Counted from the first letter of the stretch, positions 19,127-27,909 are shown. The stretch: 64,000 nt of DNA from Flavisolibacter tropicus (GCF_001644645.1 NZ_CP011390.1:2786001-2850000), one strand, 5' to 3'. Numbers and translations: made by a program. Notes: generated by a model not told the origin, from the letters alone.

Positions 19127-19250
19127 GTAACTAGCCCACCAAATACAAGGGCAAAGACAAATAACTAAAAGCAAGTAACCTTACAGCTTCCAGTTGTTGG
19201 TGCAGCTGCAGCACAAGGGATAAGAAAAGCACCAACAATGGCGTAGAGAA
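19127..19250 (+). repeat. Cassette-boundary-like repeat, copy B
   Basis: Same orientation as copy A. It shares CTAGCCCACCAA-ACAAG, AAATAACT, CAGTTGTTGGTGCAGCTGCA and GCACAAGGG-TAAG. Arms GTTGTTGGTG (19193-19202) and CACCAACAA (19230-19238) are intact. About 2.1 kb separates the copies. Confidence 0.7.
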
Positions 19251-19407
19251 ACTTATTATTGAATTTGGTAAAGGTGTTTTATCAATGCACGTGTTGCCCT
19301 ATTTTCGTGTTGCACTTAGTAAGCTCCAATATACCTTAAAACCACGTTCAACCGATCCGGGTTAACAAATTTTCCAATCCCTTAACTGGCCGAGTTGCAA
19401 CGTCTTT

Positions 19408-19434
19408 CCCCTCTTTCCGGAGGGGATTTTTATT
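19408..19434 (+). terminator. Orphan rho-independent terminator on the plus strand
   Basis: CCCCTC (19408-19413), loop TTTCCG, GAGGGG (19420-19425), then ATTTTTATT. No plus-strand protein gene ends upstream: the nearest gene on the left runs the other way. It may end an unannotated small RNA in about 19260-19434. The rest of 18966-19705 has no gene apart from repeat copy B. Confidence 0.5.
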
Positions 19435-19705
19435 GCTAAAAGTCAAAGCCCCCCCTGAAGACGAAAGATCGCACGCAATTCCTGCTTATTGCCAGATAAA
19501 GAGGCCGCCATATAACTATTAGCCGTATCCTATTTACATGAAATTAAGGCATGTGTTTGATGGCAAGGTGAAGCATAGCAAATCGCATCTCTTACTGGTG
19601 TATAGCTGCTTTAGCAGGTATGGCAGCTGGTTATATTTAATTTTGGGAGTTTGGTAAATGGTGTGGCCTTTTATTGTTACTTTATAGTATAAAAGCTCTT
19701 ACGCC

Positions 19706-20149
19706 ATGCTTTCCGTGCAAAAGACCATTCTCTTGATTGATGATGATCCTGAAGAGTTGGAACTCTTTGAAGTAGCCATTGAGGAATTTGGCTTACCCAT
19801 TCGCTTGCTTTATGCCGGCGAATGCAATATCGAAAGACTTCGGGCCTTACCCCAACCCGACTTAATTTTTTTAGACATTAATATGCCGGAGTTTGATGGC
19901 TTTCATTGGCTCAAGGGGATCCGTGAAAGGCTGGCCACCGAAATTCCAATTATCATGTATAGCACCACACTAAATCCTCAGCGCGTTGCGATGGCCTATA
20001 ACCTGGGCGCCAATCTTTTTCTTTCCAAACCTAGCTCATTTAACACGTTAGCAGCAGCGTTACAACACATTCTTGAAATAGATTGGAACAATCCACGGCA
20101 AGTAGCGGTTGAGAGATATCAGCAAGAAACCTTTCATTTGGTTTATTAA
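19706..20149 (+). CDS. Single-domain response regulator (CheY-like receiver)
   Basis: 147 aa. The receiver fold is complete: acidic cluster DDD at 12-14, phospho-acceptor Asp57 in LIFLDINMPEFDG, Ser86/Thr87 in IIMYSTT and Lys108 in LFLSKPSS. There is no output domain; the last 25 residues are a short tail. Such proteins pass phosphate from a histidine kinase to a target by protein contact. No kinase gene is nearby, so its partner is elsewhere. It is the only plus-strand gene in this part of the window. Confidence 0.9.
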   Translation: MLSVQKTILLIDDDPEELELFEVAIEEFGLPIRLLYAGECNIERLRALPQPDLIFLDINMPEFDGFHWLKGIRERLATEIPIIMYSTTLNPQRVAMAYNLGANLFLSKPSSFNTLAAALQHILEIDWNNPRQVAVERYQQETFHLVY

Positions 20150-20300
20150 GTGTAGGCGCTTCCTCCTCATCCGTTACAAGCAGGCAACGCTGGCTTTGCT
20201 GCTGATTAAGCCTGCTCCTGAGAAATTATCCTATTCCCTGTTAAGCTTCGTTTAAGTTCTTCTAGCTACGGCTTCTCGTGGACCTTCATAACCGGCATGG

Positions 20301-20891
20301 CTATACGAGCAATCTTTCATCATTCATACCATCGCTCTTTTGGCAATAAGTACTAGCGTTCCTGGGTATATGTAACCGACCATTGCGTTTAACCTTCCAT
20401 TTAGATAGGTAGCGCGCCTGCTTAACGTGGTGTGCTGATGTTGGTACTGCTGGTTTTATTTCCCTCCCAGCAGGTGCTGGTGTTGGCTGCGGTGGCACCA
20501 CAGGTGCAGTTGTACATACAGAAGGCGTAGCTTCTATCGCCGTTTGCTTGGTCGTTAATTTCTGACAATGCGCCAACAATAGCTCCTGTGCTTCTTCTTT
20601 GGTATGGCCCTGGTACAACCACTTATTGACCATGCCAGTTAGCCTGGCAAACAAGCCAGGTTTGCGCACGGTCCCTGGAAGCTGGCGGTAGTACACCCGC
20701 TTCACCATCCTGGCGGCCACCCCAAACCGCTCGGCATTGGCCATGGTGCGCTGGAGGCTAGGATCCTTGCGCATCTTTTTACCACTCTTATAATCACCCT
20801 TTGAGCGCAGGTAATACTGCCCATTGAGCTTATAAAAGATGATGCCATCGATGGTGCCGGTGATGAATACGGGGCCTATTTGTTTTGCCAT
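20301..20891 (-). CDS. Conserved Bacteroidota hypothetical protein (FYKLNGQYYLR type)
   Basis: 196 aa from the ATG at 20889-20891 (MAKQIGPVFITGTIDG); the frame is open 16 codons further upstream. The N-terminal 100 residues are basic, with IDGIIFYKLNGQYYLRSKG followed by LQRTMANAERFG, a pattern I recognise from a family widespread in Bacteroidota but without a known role. The C-terminal half is a Pro/Thr-rich linker and a basic tail. No signal peptide. It may be of mobile-element origin, but nothing adjacent proves this. Confidence 0.6.
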   Translation of the reverse strand: MAKQIGPVFITGTIDGIIFYKLNGQYYLRSKGDYKSGKKMRKDPSLQRTMANAERFGVAARMVKRVYYRQLPGTVRKPGLFARLTGMVNKWLYQGHTKEEAQELLLAHCQKLTTKQTAIEATPSVCTTAPVVPPQPTPAPAGREIKPAVPTSAHHVKQARYLSKWKVKRNGRLHIPRNASTYCQKSDGMNDERLLV

Positions 20892-21009
20892 GGTGTACGG
20901 GAGATTAGTGATGATTTTAAATGCTAAGTATTTTAGCAAATTTACTAAAGAGATGCTCCTCTTACAAGGGTTTTACTCACTTTAGTTATACACATGTAAG
21001 CCACTTCTA

Positions 21010-21190
21010 ATATCATTAAACCCTCCGCGTCTCTGCGTGAAACCAAAAGCCCCGGCTTTCTCCTAATCCCCAATACCCTAATTCCCAATTCCATCTCTCT
21101 TCATTGAACATTGAGTATTGAAAGTTGAGCATTGAACATTTCCTCCCTTCTATATTCATCATTCCTTGTTCCTTGTTCATTATTCTCTCC
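21010..21190 (-). repeat. Composite intergenic repeat, inverted partial copy
   Basis: Read on the minus strand, modules A (ATGAACAAGGAACAAGGAAT) and B (AATGTTCAATGCTCAACTTT) are followed by a TTTCACGCAGAGACGCGGAG word, as in the other composites but without hairpin C in between. 21190-21340 adds tandem TCTGTACCTCT words. The whole 20892-21774 stretch has no gene. Confidence 0.6.
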
Positions 21191-21445
21191 CTCCTATCTC
21201 CCTGGTCTCTTGTACCTCTCCTGTACCTAGTCTGTACCTCTTCTGTACCTCTTCTGTAGGTAAGTCCGTACCAACTGCACAGATAAAGCCCTCTACCTGC
21301 CTTCCACATTCACTACTCCTCCCACCATCCTCCTCTACTGCCCCTACCAGCCTCCATCAATCCTAAAATAAAATCGTAATAATCAGAGCCGAAATTGCTC
21401 TCAAAGCGAAGAGGTTGAAATGTACTTATTCGTCCTTTTAGGCAA

Positions 21446-21555
21446 CAGCAGATGCTGAAATAAATGCAGCATGACAGCAAGAGGCATTACACATTTCAAA
21501 CTTATTTTAGATGCGCGTCTCTGAGATCCTTCGCTATCGCTCTGGATGACAAACG
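21446..21555 (+). repeat. GAGATCCTTC-GGATGACA repeat, copy 1
   Basis: Shares TGACAGCAAGAGGCATT (21472-21488) and GTCTCTGAGATCCTTC (21517-21532) with 61970-62070, in the same order and with spacing of 45 versus 44 bases, and both copies end in GGATGACA. So the two are true copies of one element of about 100 bases. Confidence 0.75.
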
Positions 21556-21649
21556 CCAGAGGCATTATGGCTGGCAGGCAGGTTGTAAGGGGGGAGGGAA
21601 TGACGCCAAACCTGTAAGAGTTTCCCAAAGCACTATTGCTATAAAAGAA

Positions 21650-21678
21650 AGAGCACTCCAATAGCGGAGTGCTTTTCT
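21650..21678 (-). terminator. GGAGTGCT-type hairpin terminator of the catabolic operon
   Basis: AGCACTCC (21652-21659) pairs with GGAGTGCT (21666-21673), with a T run on the plus side and CTTTCTTTT on the minus side. It lies 97 bases past the stop of the SGNH hydrolase, the last gene of the minus-strand catabolic operon. Confidence 0.6.
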
Positions 21679-21774
21679 ATTTTATAGATCTATTTATTCT
21701 TTACTGTTCTCTGTGCCCCTTTGTGCTCGCTGTGTCGCCGTGGTTCAATCCACAGCGCCCCCGGCGCACCTACC

Positions 21775-22500
21775 CTACAGGTTTAGCATGCGCTTTAGTA
21801 CGGCTGGGTAGACATCGCCTTCGGTGGTGCCTTGGCCGGTGATGCGGTAGCCATTGGTAATGCTGTCGCCGAAACACATTACAGAGTGTACGCCGGGTTT
21901 ATAGCCTTTAATGGTTTGGTAAACAGCAGTGGCAATAACCTGGTAGCCAGCCGCTGTTGGATGAATGCCATCGGCGATATTGAAATTGGCTTCGTTTTGG
22001 AACAGGCTGTTCTTGTCGGTGTTGGCGCCACCGCAGGCCGTGAGAATGGCGTTCAGATCTATGAGTGTGCATTTATTCTTGGCGGCCAGTCGACGGATCA
22101 CCTGGTTTGCAGAATCCACGCGGGCCTGTGGTGCCTTCTCATCTCCATTGAACTGCGGCTTCCGCTGAATGACGTAGGGTGCATAGATGGGTGGAATGGT
22201 CATTAGCACCAGGTCGGACTTTTTGCGGATCGAGGAAATGAGTTTTTGGTAGTTGGCCTCGTATTGTGCCATAGAGAGGCTTTTATCCGTATGCAGCATA
22301 TCGTTAGTGCCCACCATCAATACTACCAGTTCAGGGCTTTTACTAAGCACGTCGCGCTCCAAGCGTGTCAGCAGATTGGTAGTACTATTGCCATTGACAC
22401 CGGCATTGTACACCCGAACCGAGTCGGAATAATTTCTTCCCCAAGCTAGAGTAGTACAGCCTACCAAAAAGAACAAAAGAGTTGTTTTGAATAGCTTCAT
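21775..22500 (-). CDS. Secreted SGNH/GDSL hydrolase with circularly permuted catalytic blocks
   Basis: 241 aa with a signal peptide (MKLFKTTLLFFLVGCTTLAWG). All SGNH elements are present but out of order: block II with Gly37 (VYNAGVNGNS), block III with Asn66 (LVVLMVGTNDM), block V with Asp177 and His180 (DGIHPTAAGY), and only then block I with the nucleophile Ser213 (VMCFGDSITNGY) followed by EGDVYPAVLKRMLNL at the C terminus. In normal members block I comes first. One uninterrupted frame encodes it, and the C-terminal end would join naturally to the N-terminal RNYSDSVRVYNAG. It may deacetylate a glycan (inference). Last gene of the catabolic operon, 60 bases after the dehydratase. Confidence 0.85.
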   Translation of the reverse strand: MKLFKTTLLFFLVGCTTLAWGRNYSDSVRVYNAGVNGNSTTNLLTRLERDVLSKSPELVVLMVGTNDMLHTDKSLSMAQYEANYQKLISSIRKKSDLVLMTIPPIYAPYVIQRKPQFNGDEKAPQARVDSANQVIRRLAAKNKCTLIDLNAILTACGGANTDKNSLFQNEANFNIADGIHPTAAGYQVIATAVYQTIKGYKPGVHSVMCFGDSITNGYRITGQGTTEGDVYPAVLKRMLNL

Positions 22501-22560
22501 ATAGCTGTCTTTAATGCGTTTATTATTTAATCATAACAGGGAGATGCATGCGCGTTTCTA

Positions 22561-23799
22561 TTAGCCTAGCAGCACGTTATTCACCCTACCAACTCCTCCC
22601 TCCTGCCACTTGATCCCGGCGGGTGTGATCTGCCAGTGTTCTGCACTATGGGCGCGCACAAAATCTTCATCCACAGAGATACCAAGGCCAGTGCCGGTGG
22701 GCACTATTGCACGTCCGCCTTCCACCTTTAGAGGACTGGTCAGCACCTTATTGGCCGTAGGGAACATATCCAGCTGGTGCTCCTGGGGGACAGGGTTGGC
22801 AACCACAGCCGTAACATGCCAGGTGGCGGCTACACCGATAGCGGTGCACACACCCAGGTGAGGGGCTATGCGTAGCCCGTGCTCACTACACTGCGCGATG
22901 ATCCGCTGTCCACCGGTGATGCCACAGCGCACAATATCGGGCTGGGCCACCTGCATGGCCCGTTGTTTGATCCAAGGCTCGAATTCCCGCACGGTGCGAA
23001 GCGGCTCGCCAATAGCCAGTGGCGTTTTTATAGCCTTTGCCAGTTTGCTATGGCCGGCAACATCTTCAGGGTCCAGGGGCGACTCAAACCAGGCGGCCCT
23101 TAATTCATCCAGCCCAAGGCCAATCTCATATGCCGCTTGATACTCATGGCGGCAGATGGCGTCGAAAGCCAGGTCGGCCTCCTCTCCTATGGCCTCGCGG
23201 ATAGCAGCACATTCGCGTATCGTGTTTTCGGCTGTATCGCCAATAAACACTTTAACGCCTTTAAAGCCTTCACTCACTTTTTCTTTGGCCAAGGCCTGGC
23301 GCTCGGCGCGTGTAGGCAGGCGCAGCCCTGACACGTATTGTGGCAGCTCCGGATGATGCACCGTGCCCAATAACTGGTTTACCGCTATACCTTCTGCCTG
23401 CCCTTTGATATCCCACAATGCGATATCGATAGCCGCAATGGCATCAATGGTATAGGATGCATAATGCCCCCGCACATGATTGAGGTGGTACAGGCGGTCA
23501 TAAACAGCGTGGGGATTGCGGGGATCCATACCCAGCAAGGCTGGTCCTAGTAAGCGCGCAATTAGGGTAGCCGGCACTTCGGGTACCAGTGGCGCCTGGC
23601 CTTCGCCCCAACCCACCAGACCAGTGTCTGTGGTAATCTTTACCAGGCACGACTCGGTGAGGCGGCTGTAGGCATGTTGCCACTGCGGCTCAAAATAGTA
23701 GTCGGTACCGGGCAGGCGATTAGGAGCGTCGCCATGACCGCCTATGCGGTAGTGATGATCGTATTTAAAGACAAAAACTTCTACGCTTTGTATCTGCAT
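22561..23799 (-). CDS. Enolase-superfamily sugar-acid dehydratase (mandelate racemase/MLE type)
   Basis: 412 aa. N-terminal capping domain (ESCLVKITTDTGLVGWGEGQ), then the barrel with GVKVFIGD (catalytic lysine region), metal ligands in LAFDAICRH (Asp), WFESPLDPED (Glu) and AIGEPLRT (Glu), DIVRCGITGG, and the histidine in IAPHLGVCT. The family dehydrates aldonic acids to 2-keto-3-deoxy acids. With the SDR, FAH, lactonase and aldolase genes beside it, an L-fuconate, L-rhamnonate or galactonate-like substrate is plausible. The exact substrate is not readable from these motifs. Confidence 0.88.
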   Translation of the reverse strand: MQIQSVEVFVFKYDHHYRIGGHGDAPNRLPGTDYYFEPQWQHAYSRLTESCLVKITTDTGLVGWGEGQAPLVPEVPATLIARLLGPALLGMDPRNPHAVYDRLYHLNHVRGHYASYTIDAIAAIDIALWDIKGQAEGIAVNQLLGTVHHPELPQYVSGLRLPTRAERQALAKEKVSEGFKGVKVFIGDTAENTIRECAAIREAIGEEADLAFDAICRHEYQAAYEIGLGLDELRAAWFESPLDPEDVAGHSKLAKAIKTPLAIGEPLRTVREFEPWIKQRAMQVAQPDIVRCGITGGQRIIAQCSEHGLRIAPHLGVCTAIGVAATWHVTAVVANPVPQEHQLDMFPTANKVLTSPLKVEGGRAIVPTGTGLGISVDEDFVRAHSAEHWQITPAGIKWQEGGVGRVNNVLLG

Positions 23800-23817
23800 A
23801 ATCGTTGCTTTGAGGCC

Positions 23818-25389
23818 TTATCCAAATTTGATATAAAAAAACAGGATGACAGATGTAATGATGGCCCACCAGATAGTGGGGTTGCGCCAACCACGTTGGT
23901 GGTGCTTTTCTGCCGGTGGCAGGCTCAGGCTGTCTTTTTTCCAGATCAGCCCCTGTAGTTCGGCCTCCGTTTTTCCCGGCGTGAACAGGCTCACCAGCGC
24001 ACAGAGCCCCATGCAGGTCCAGAACACAATACCGGTGCGGTTGTAAAACGGCATGCTGGGAAAAAAGAATTGCAGGCCAAAGGAAAGTGGTATCGTCAGC
24101 AGGCCTGCGGTAAGGGCGCCCGCCTGGGTAGTGCGCTTCCACAGGATACCCAAAAGAAACATAGTGGCAATGCCCGGTGTAAAGAGCCCATAGGCGCTAA
24201 GCAGGTACAGAAACACGGGCTTGTCGGAAGCCGTGATCAGCATAGCTGTACACATAATACCCAGGATGATAACGACAACGCCTGCGCGCCGTCCAAAGCG
24301 CACCGATTGCACCTCTGTTGCATTCTTTTTGAAATAGGGCAGGTACACATCCATAGTTAGGATGGTAGTACAAGAGTTAATAGCCCCGGAGAGGTGCGAC
24401 ATGATAGCGGCAATCAAACCTGCCATTACCAGGCCGGAGAGTCCCTTTGGCAGCAGGTTTTGCACCAGGGTGGGAAACACCAGGTCGGCTTTTTCCAGGT
24501 TGGGAAATAGTTTGGGAGCCACCAGCGCCGGGCCGATGATCATTATAGGAATGAGGAACTTCAGGTAGTCGGCAAAGATGACACCCATACGGGCGTGCCA
24601 TTCGTTTTTCGCCGCTAAGGTACGCTGCACGATAAACTGGTTGGTAGCGCAATAAAATACGCTAATGCAGATGGCGCCACCCAGGTACATTGTCCAGGGA
24701 AAGGCAGGGTCGCTGGCCGGTAGCAGCATATCCCAATCCTTGGAGGTAGCCAACACAGCGTCAACACCACCGGCAGCGCGTATGGTAAAGAATGACAAGG
24801 CCACCATACCTAAGATCAGCACACCCAATTGCAGCATCTCGGTCCAGATCACGGCACGCAGTCCGCCCAGGATGGTATACAAGCCAGTGGCGGCTGCTAA
24901 GGCTACCACGCTCCAGGCCATAGGAATGCCGAGCAGCGAGTGCAGCGACAACGCACCGAGATAGAGCACTGCGCCGATCTCTACGAAGATGTAGGTGAAT
25001 ACGACCAGTACCGAATAGTTGGTGCGGGCTGCACCGCCAAACCTTTTTTGCAAAAACTCGGGCATGGTATAAAAGCCGTTGCGCAGGTAATAAGGCAGGA
25101 AGATCCACAGCAGTGCGTTAAAGCCTAGCAATACAGCGCCCCACTCGGTGAGGATGGCTACAAAGCCGCGGCTATAGGCAACACCCATAGTACCCACCAA
25201 TTGGTGGCTGCTGATATTGGCGGCCATGATACTGCCGCCGATCATCCACCAAGGCAGCTTATCGCCGGCGAGGAAGTAGTCCCTTTTGGTTTTCTTTCGC
25301 TTAGTAGATGCATACAGGCCCAAGCCCAGTACGCCCAGGATATAGACCCCGAAAATGATGGCATCCAAAGCAGAGAGGTTTGATCCCAT
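23818..25389 (-). CDS. Sodium:solute symporter (SSS family)
   Basis: 523 aa from the ATG at 25387-25389 (MGSNLSALDAIIFGVYILG); the frame also allows a start 15 codons earlier at 25434. About 14 hydrophobic segments and the SSS signature region (KRDYFLAGDKLPWWMIGGSIMAANISS, cited in parts: KRDYFLAGDKLPWW, IMAANISS) are present. It should import a sugar, sugar acid or similar small solute with sodium. Lies 18 bases upstream of the dehydratase in the same operon. Confidence 0.9.
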   Translation of the reverse strand: MGSNLSALDAIIFGVYILGVLGLGLYASTKRKKTKRDYFLAGDKLPWWMIGGSIMAANISSHQLVGTMGVAYSRGFVAILTEWGAVLLGFNALLWIFLPYYLRNGFYTMPEFLQKRFGGAARTNYSVLVVFTYIFVEIGAVLYLGALSLHSLLGIPMAWSVVALAAATGLYTILGGLRAVIWTEMLQLGVLILGMVALSFFTIRAAGGVDAVLATSKDWDMLLPASDPAFPWTMYLGGAICISVFYCATNQFIVQRTLAAKNEWHARMGVIFADYLKFLIPIMIIGPALVAPKLFPNLEKADLVFPTLVQNLLPKGLSGLVMAGLIAAIMSHLSGAINSCTTILTMDVYLPYFKKNATEVQSVRFGRRAGVVVIILGIMCTAMLITASDKPVFLYLLSAYGLFTPGIATMFLLGILWKRTTQAGALTAGLLTIPLSFGLQFFFPSMPFYNRTGIVFWTCMGLCALVSLFTPGKTEAELQGLIWKKDSLSLPPAEKHHQRGWRNPTIWWAIITSVILFFYIKFG

Positions 25390-25473
25390 GTGTGCGTGAT
25401 TGTTAGATAAGGGAAAAGGAACATGGTTTTGCAAACCATTACTCCTTCCACTCGTTCATTGGTTTAGTTTTTA

Positions 25474-26403
25474 TTACAGGATGCTTTCGTTCAGGGGCAG
25501 CTCAATGCCTGCAGCAGCCGCCACACTCAGTAGCTGGTCTACATCCCATGGCTCGAAGAAAGCTGGCTCGGGGCCTCTTACTTTGGAAGAGCGAATCACA
25601 CCTTTCTTTACTAGGATCTCTTTCCACAGGCAACGGTTGGCCACATCTTTTTCGTATGCGGCTAGTCGTGAGTATGGTGCAAAATAGTTAACCGCTTCTT
25701 GCATCTTACCTTCCTCCAACAGGTTCCAGGTATTGCTGAACTCTGCCGGCATATAACAGGCCGGCATGGTACCACAGCAACCTGCCTCATATTCTTCCGG
25801 CAGGAACACGCCGCTGTTGCCACCAAACACACCTACGAGGTTATTTTTTGGATGTGCCAGCAGCTTGCGGGCTTTGTGAATGATATTGCCTGACTCCAGT
25901 TTGATATACTTCAGGTTTTCCAGGCGGGAAGAAAGATTGGCCAGGAAATCTACCGGCAGCGAAATATCACTAAGCTGGTGGTCCTGCAAAATGATGGGAA
26001 TATTAATCGCTTTGTCAATAGCGGTAAAATAGGACTCTATTTCCCCGAGGCCTGAACGCCAGCGGCCAAAGAAAGGAGGCATACACATTACCGCGGCAGC
26101 TCCTGCCTCCTCGGCCTGGCGAGCCAGCTGGGCAGCGCAGTATGATGAAGGGTGATTGACGGTAACCACTACTGGTATACGACCATTTACTTTTTGGATC
26201 ACAAAGGCGGTAAGCGCCTTTTTCTCTTCGTCCAGCATCAGGTGGCCTTCCGAGGCATTAGCCCCAGTAACCAGGCCATGTAATCCGTTATCAATACAAT
26301 AGTTGATCAGGTTCTCCTGGCTTTCATAATCGATACGCTCATCGTCGTGAAAACAGGTTCCGAGAATAGCAAAAGTTCCTCTAAAAGAATGTTGTGGTGC
26401 CAT
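25474..26403 (-). CDS. DapA-like (class I, Schiff-base) aldolase or dehydratase
   Basis: 309 aa, DHDPS/N-acetylneuraminate lyase barrel. The N-terminal loop GANASEGHLML matches the pyruvate-binding G-x-x-GE loop, and the Schiff-base lysine is in LKYIKLESG. The strand that usually holds the catalytic tyrosine reads IIILQDHQLSD, without tyrosine, as in some 2-keto-3-deoxy sugar-acid enzymes (recollection). It probably cleaves or dehydrates the acid made by the enolase-superfamily enzyme in this operon. It has an unusually Cys-rich C-terminal third (YEAGCCGTMPACYMP). Confidence 0.82.
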   Translation of the reverse strand: MAPQHSFRGTFAILGTCFHDDERIDYESQENLINYCIDNGLHGLVTGANASEGHLMLDEEKKALTAFVIQKVNGRIPVVVTVNHPSSYCAAQLARQAEEAGAAAVMCMPPFFGRWRSGLGEIESYFTAIDKAINIPIILQDHQLSDISLPVDFLANLSSRLENLKYIKLESGNIIHKARKLLAHPKNNLVGVFGGNSGVFLPEEYEAGCCGTMPACYMPAEFSNTWNLLEEGKMQEAVNYFAPYSRLAAYEKDVANRCLWKEILVKKGVIRSSKVRGPEPAFFEPWDVDQLLSVAAAAGIELPLNESIL

Positions 26404-26410
26404 GAAAGGT

Positions 26411-27139
26411 TTATAAGATTAAATAGATTAATGATAGTAGAGACGAAAGGATCAAAAACAGGGTCACTGTTTTTTGAAATATATGATTGGGCAGCATGCG
26501 AAAAGAAAGCATGCCCAGCACATAGCCAGCCAGCGAAGGCCCTATAAGCTTGAGCAACAGCGGCATTGTACCGGGCGCAAAGTCGGTTTGCAGCGTCATG
26601 CTGATAACACCAAAGCTCATGATCAGGAACAGGTAGGACAACATGGTGTTTCTTGTTTGTTCCTTATTGGTGAACACAGCGTTGAGGTGCAGGGCCACCA
26701 GTGGTCCGTTGATCCCTGTAGAGGGAGTGAGCACGCCACTGAAAAATCCGCCCACCCATGACATATAATTATGTGCAAAGAATACTTTGTTTTTAGTCAG
26801 CGATACTACAGAGGCCAACAGGATAACGCCAAGGGTTACCTGCTTTAGCACCAGCGCATTGACGTAGCTGATAATCGCCAATCCTACTAATAGTCCGACA
26901 GTCGCACTAACGATCAGTTTGAGCAGGGTGCCCCGTTGGATAGACTGGAGATTTTTACCAGAGAACATCGCCACTAAGGAAGTGAGTACCGACATACAGA
27001 GGTTGAAGTAAACCAGCATGGTAAAGTCCAGCTTGTCTACCAGCAACAGCGTAGTAGCGATAGCAAAGCCGAAGCCAATGAGTCCCTGGATCCAGCCAGC
27101 CAGCAGAAAGGCAAAAAACAATAACAGCAGCGACGGCAT
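26411..27139 (-). CDS. TauE/SafE-type membrane exporter or permease
   Basis: 242 aa from the ATG at 27137-27139, which overlaps the TGA of the upstream SDR gene (TGATG), so translation is probably coupled. The frame is open far upstream, but that part is the wrong frame of the SDR gene. About eight transmembrane segments; AGWIQGLIGFGFAIA and GGFFSGVLTPSTGINGPL are the two half-repeats of the family. Known members move organic anions such as sulfoacetate or sulfite; here it may carry an acidic intermediate or product (inference). Confidence 0.85.
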   Translation of the reverse strand: MPSLLLLFFAFLLAGWIQGLIGFGFAIATTLLLVDKLDFTMLVYFNLCMSVLTSLVAMFSGKNLQSIQRGTLLKLIVSATVGLLVGLAIISYVNALVLKQVTLGVILLASVVSLTKNKVFFAHNYMSWVGGFFSGVLTPSTGINGPLVALHLNAVFTNKEQTRNTMLSYLFLIMSFGVISMTLQTDFAPGTMPLLLKLIGPSLAGYVLGMLSFRMLPNHIFQKTVTLFLILSSLLSLIYLIL

Positions 27140-27909
27140 CAGGGAGTCATTTTTGAAGTCAGAGAAAGCCCTCCATCCACCAGGAGGGTTGTACCAGTAA
27201 TATTCATTCCTGTAAAAGAAGACAGCATACCCACATGGTCCGCTACTTCCTCTACCGACACCAGTGTATGCATGGGTATAGAATCCAGGTGCGTCTGCCG
27301 CAAGGCAGGATCTTTCTGCTGGTTCTTTTTCGACAGACCACCTTCTACAATACCGGGTGCCACTTCGTTTACCAGGATATGGTGCGCCGCCAGTTCGAGC
27401 GCCAGGCTCTTGCACAACATGCGGATGGCGGCTTTAGAAATACAATAGGATGAAATGCGTGCATTAGGTCGCTCGGCCGCCCAGCTACCGATAAATACAA
27501 TGCGACCGGGCAGTTCCTTGTTTTTGATACGTTGCGCTGCCTGTACTGCCATATGATAACTACCCCAGAAGTTCACATCCATCTGCCGACGCAACTCGGA
27601 CGAAGGCATATCGCTAAGCGATCCCGCTACTACAATACCTGCATTGGGCACTACTACCTGGGGCGTACCCCAGTGTTCTTCTACGCGGTTAAGCCAGTCC
27701 GTTACTTCCGCTTCTACCGACACATCAGCGCGGGTATAAAGCAGCTCACGACAACCTGCGGTGCGTAAGGCCTCCAGTTGTGATTGTACCGCAGCTTCTT
27801 CCTGTAGGTCGCTGAGGGCAATCTTTGCTCCCAGTTTTCCCAGGTGAATAGCTATCGCCTGGCCGATGTCACCAAGCCCCCCACTGATCAATGCTATTTT
27901 GTTTTCCAT
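27139..27909 (-). CDS. Short-chain dehydrogenase/reductase (SDR)
   Basis: 256 aa from the ATG at 27907-27909; a GTG five codons earlier directly after the previous stop is an alternative. Cofactor motif GGLGDIGQAIA, NAG motif (VPNAGIV), catalytic Ser in FIGSWAA, and Y-x-x-x-K as YCISK. It probably oxidises a sugar or keto-deoxy sugar acid with NAD(P). One of two SDRs in the operon; together they could supply the first and the C4-oxidation steps of a fucose-type pathway. Confidence 0.9.
   Translation of the reverse strand: MENKIALISGGLGDIGQAIAIHLGKLGAKIALSDLQEEAAVQSQLEALRTAGCRELLYTRADVSVEAEVTDWLNRVEEHWGTPQVVVPNAGIVVAGSLSDMPSSELRRQMDVNFWGSYHMAVQAAQRIKNKELPGRIVFIGSWAAERPNARISSYCISKAAIRMLCKSLALELAAHHILVNEVAPGIVEGGLSKKNQQKDPALRQTHLDSIPMHTLVSVEEVADHVGMLSSFTGMNITGTTLLVDGGLSLTSKMTP

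Noticed and set aside
16928..19250. Classical integron attC array
   Set aside because: The hairpin lacks the RYYYAAC and GTTRRRY core boxes and no integron integrase is in the window. A single GTTAGGC at about 14069 has no paired core at the right distance.
21016..21661. Small open frames in the repeat-rich spacer
   Set aside because: Products are low-complexity readings of modules A, B and TCTGTACC words; no protein character.
27140..27415. N-terminal extension of the TauE/SafE gene
   Set aside because: It is a shadow frame of the SDR gene; the TGATG overlap gives a natural start at 27139.
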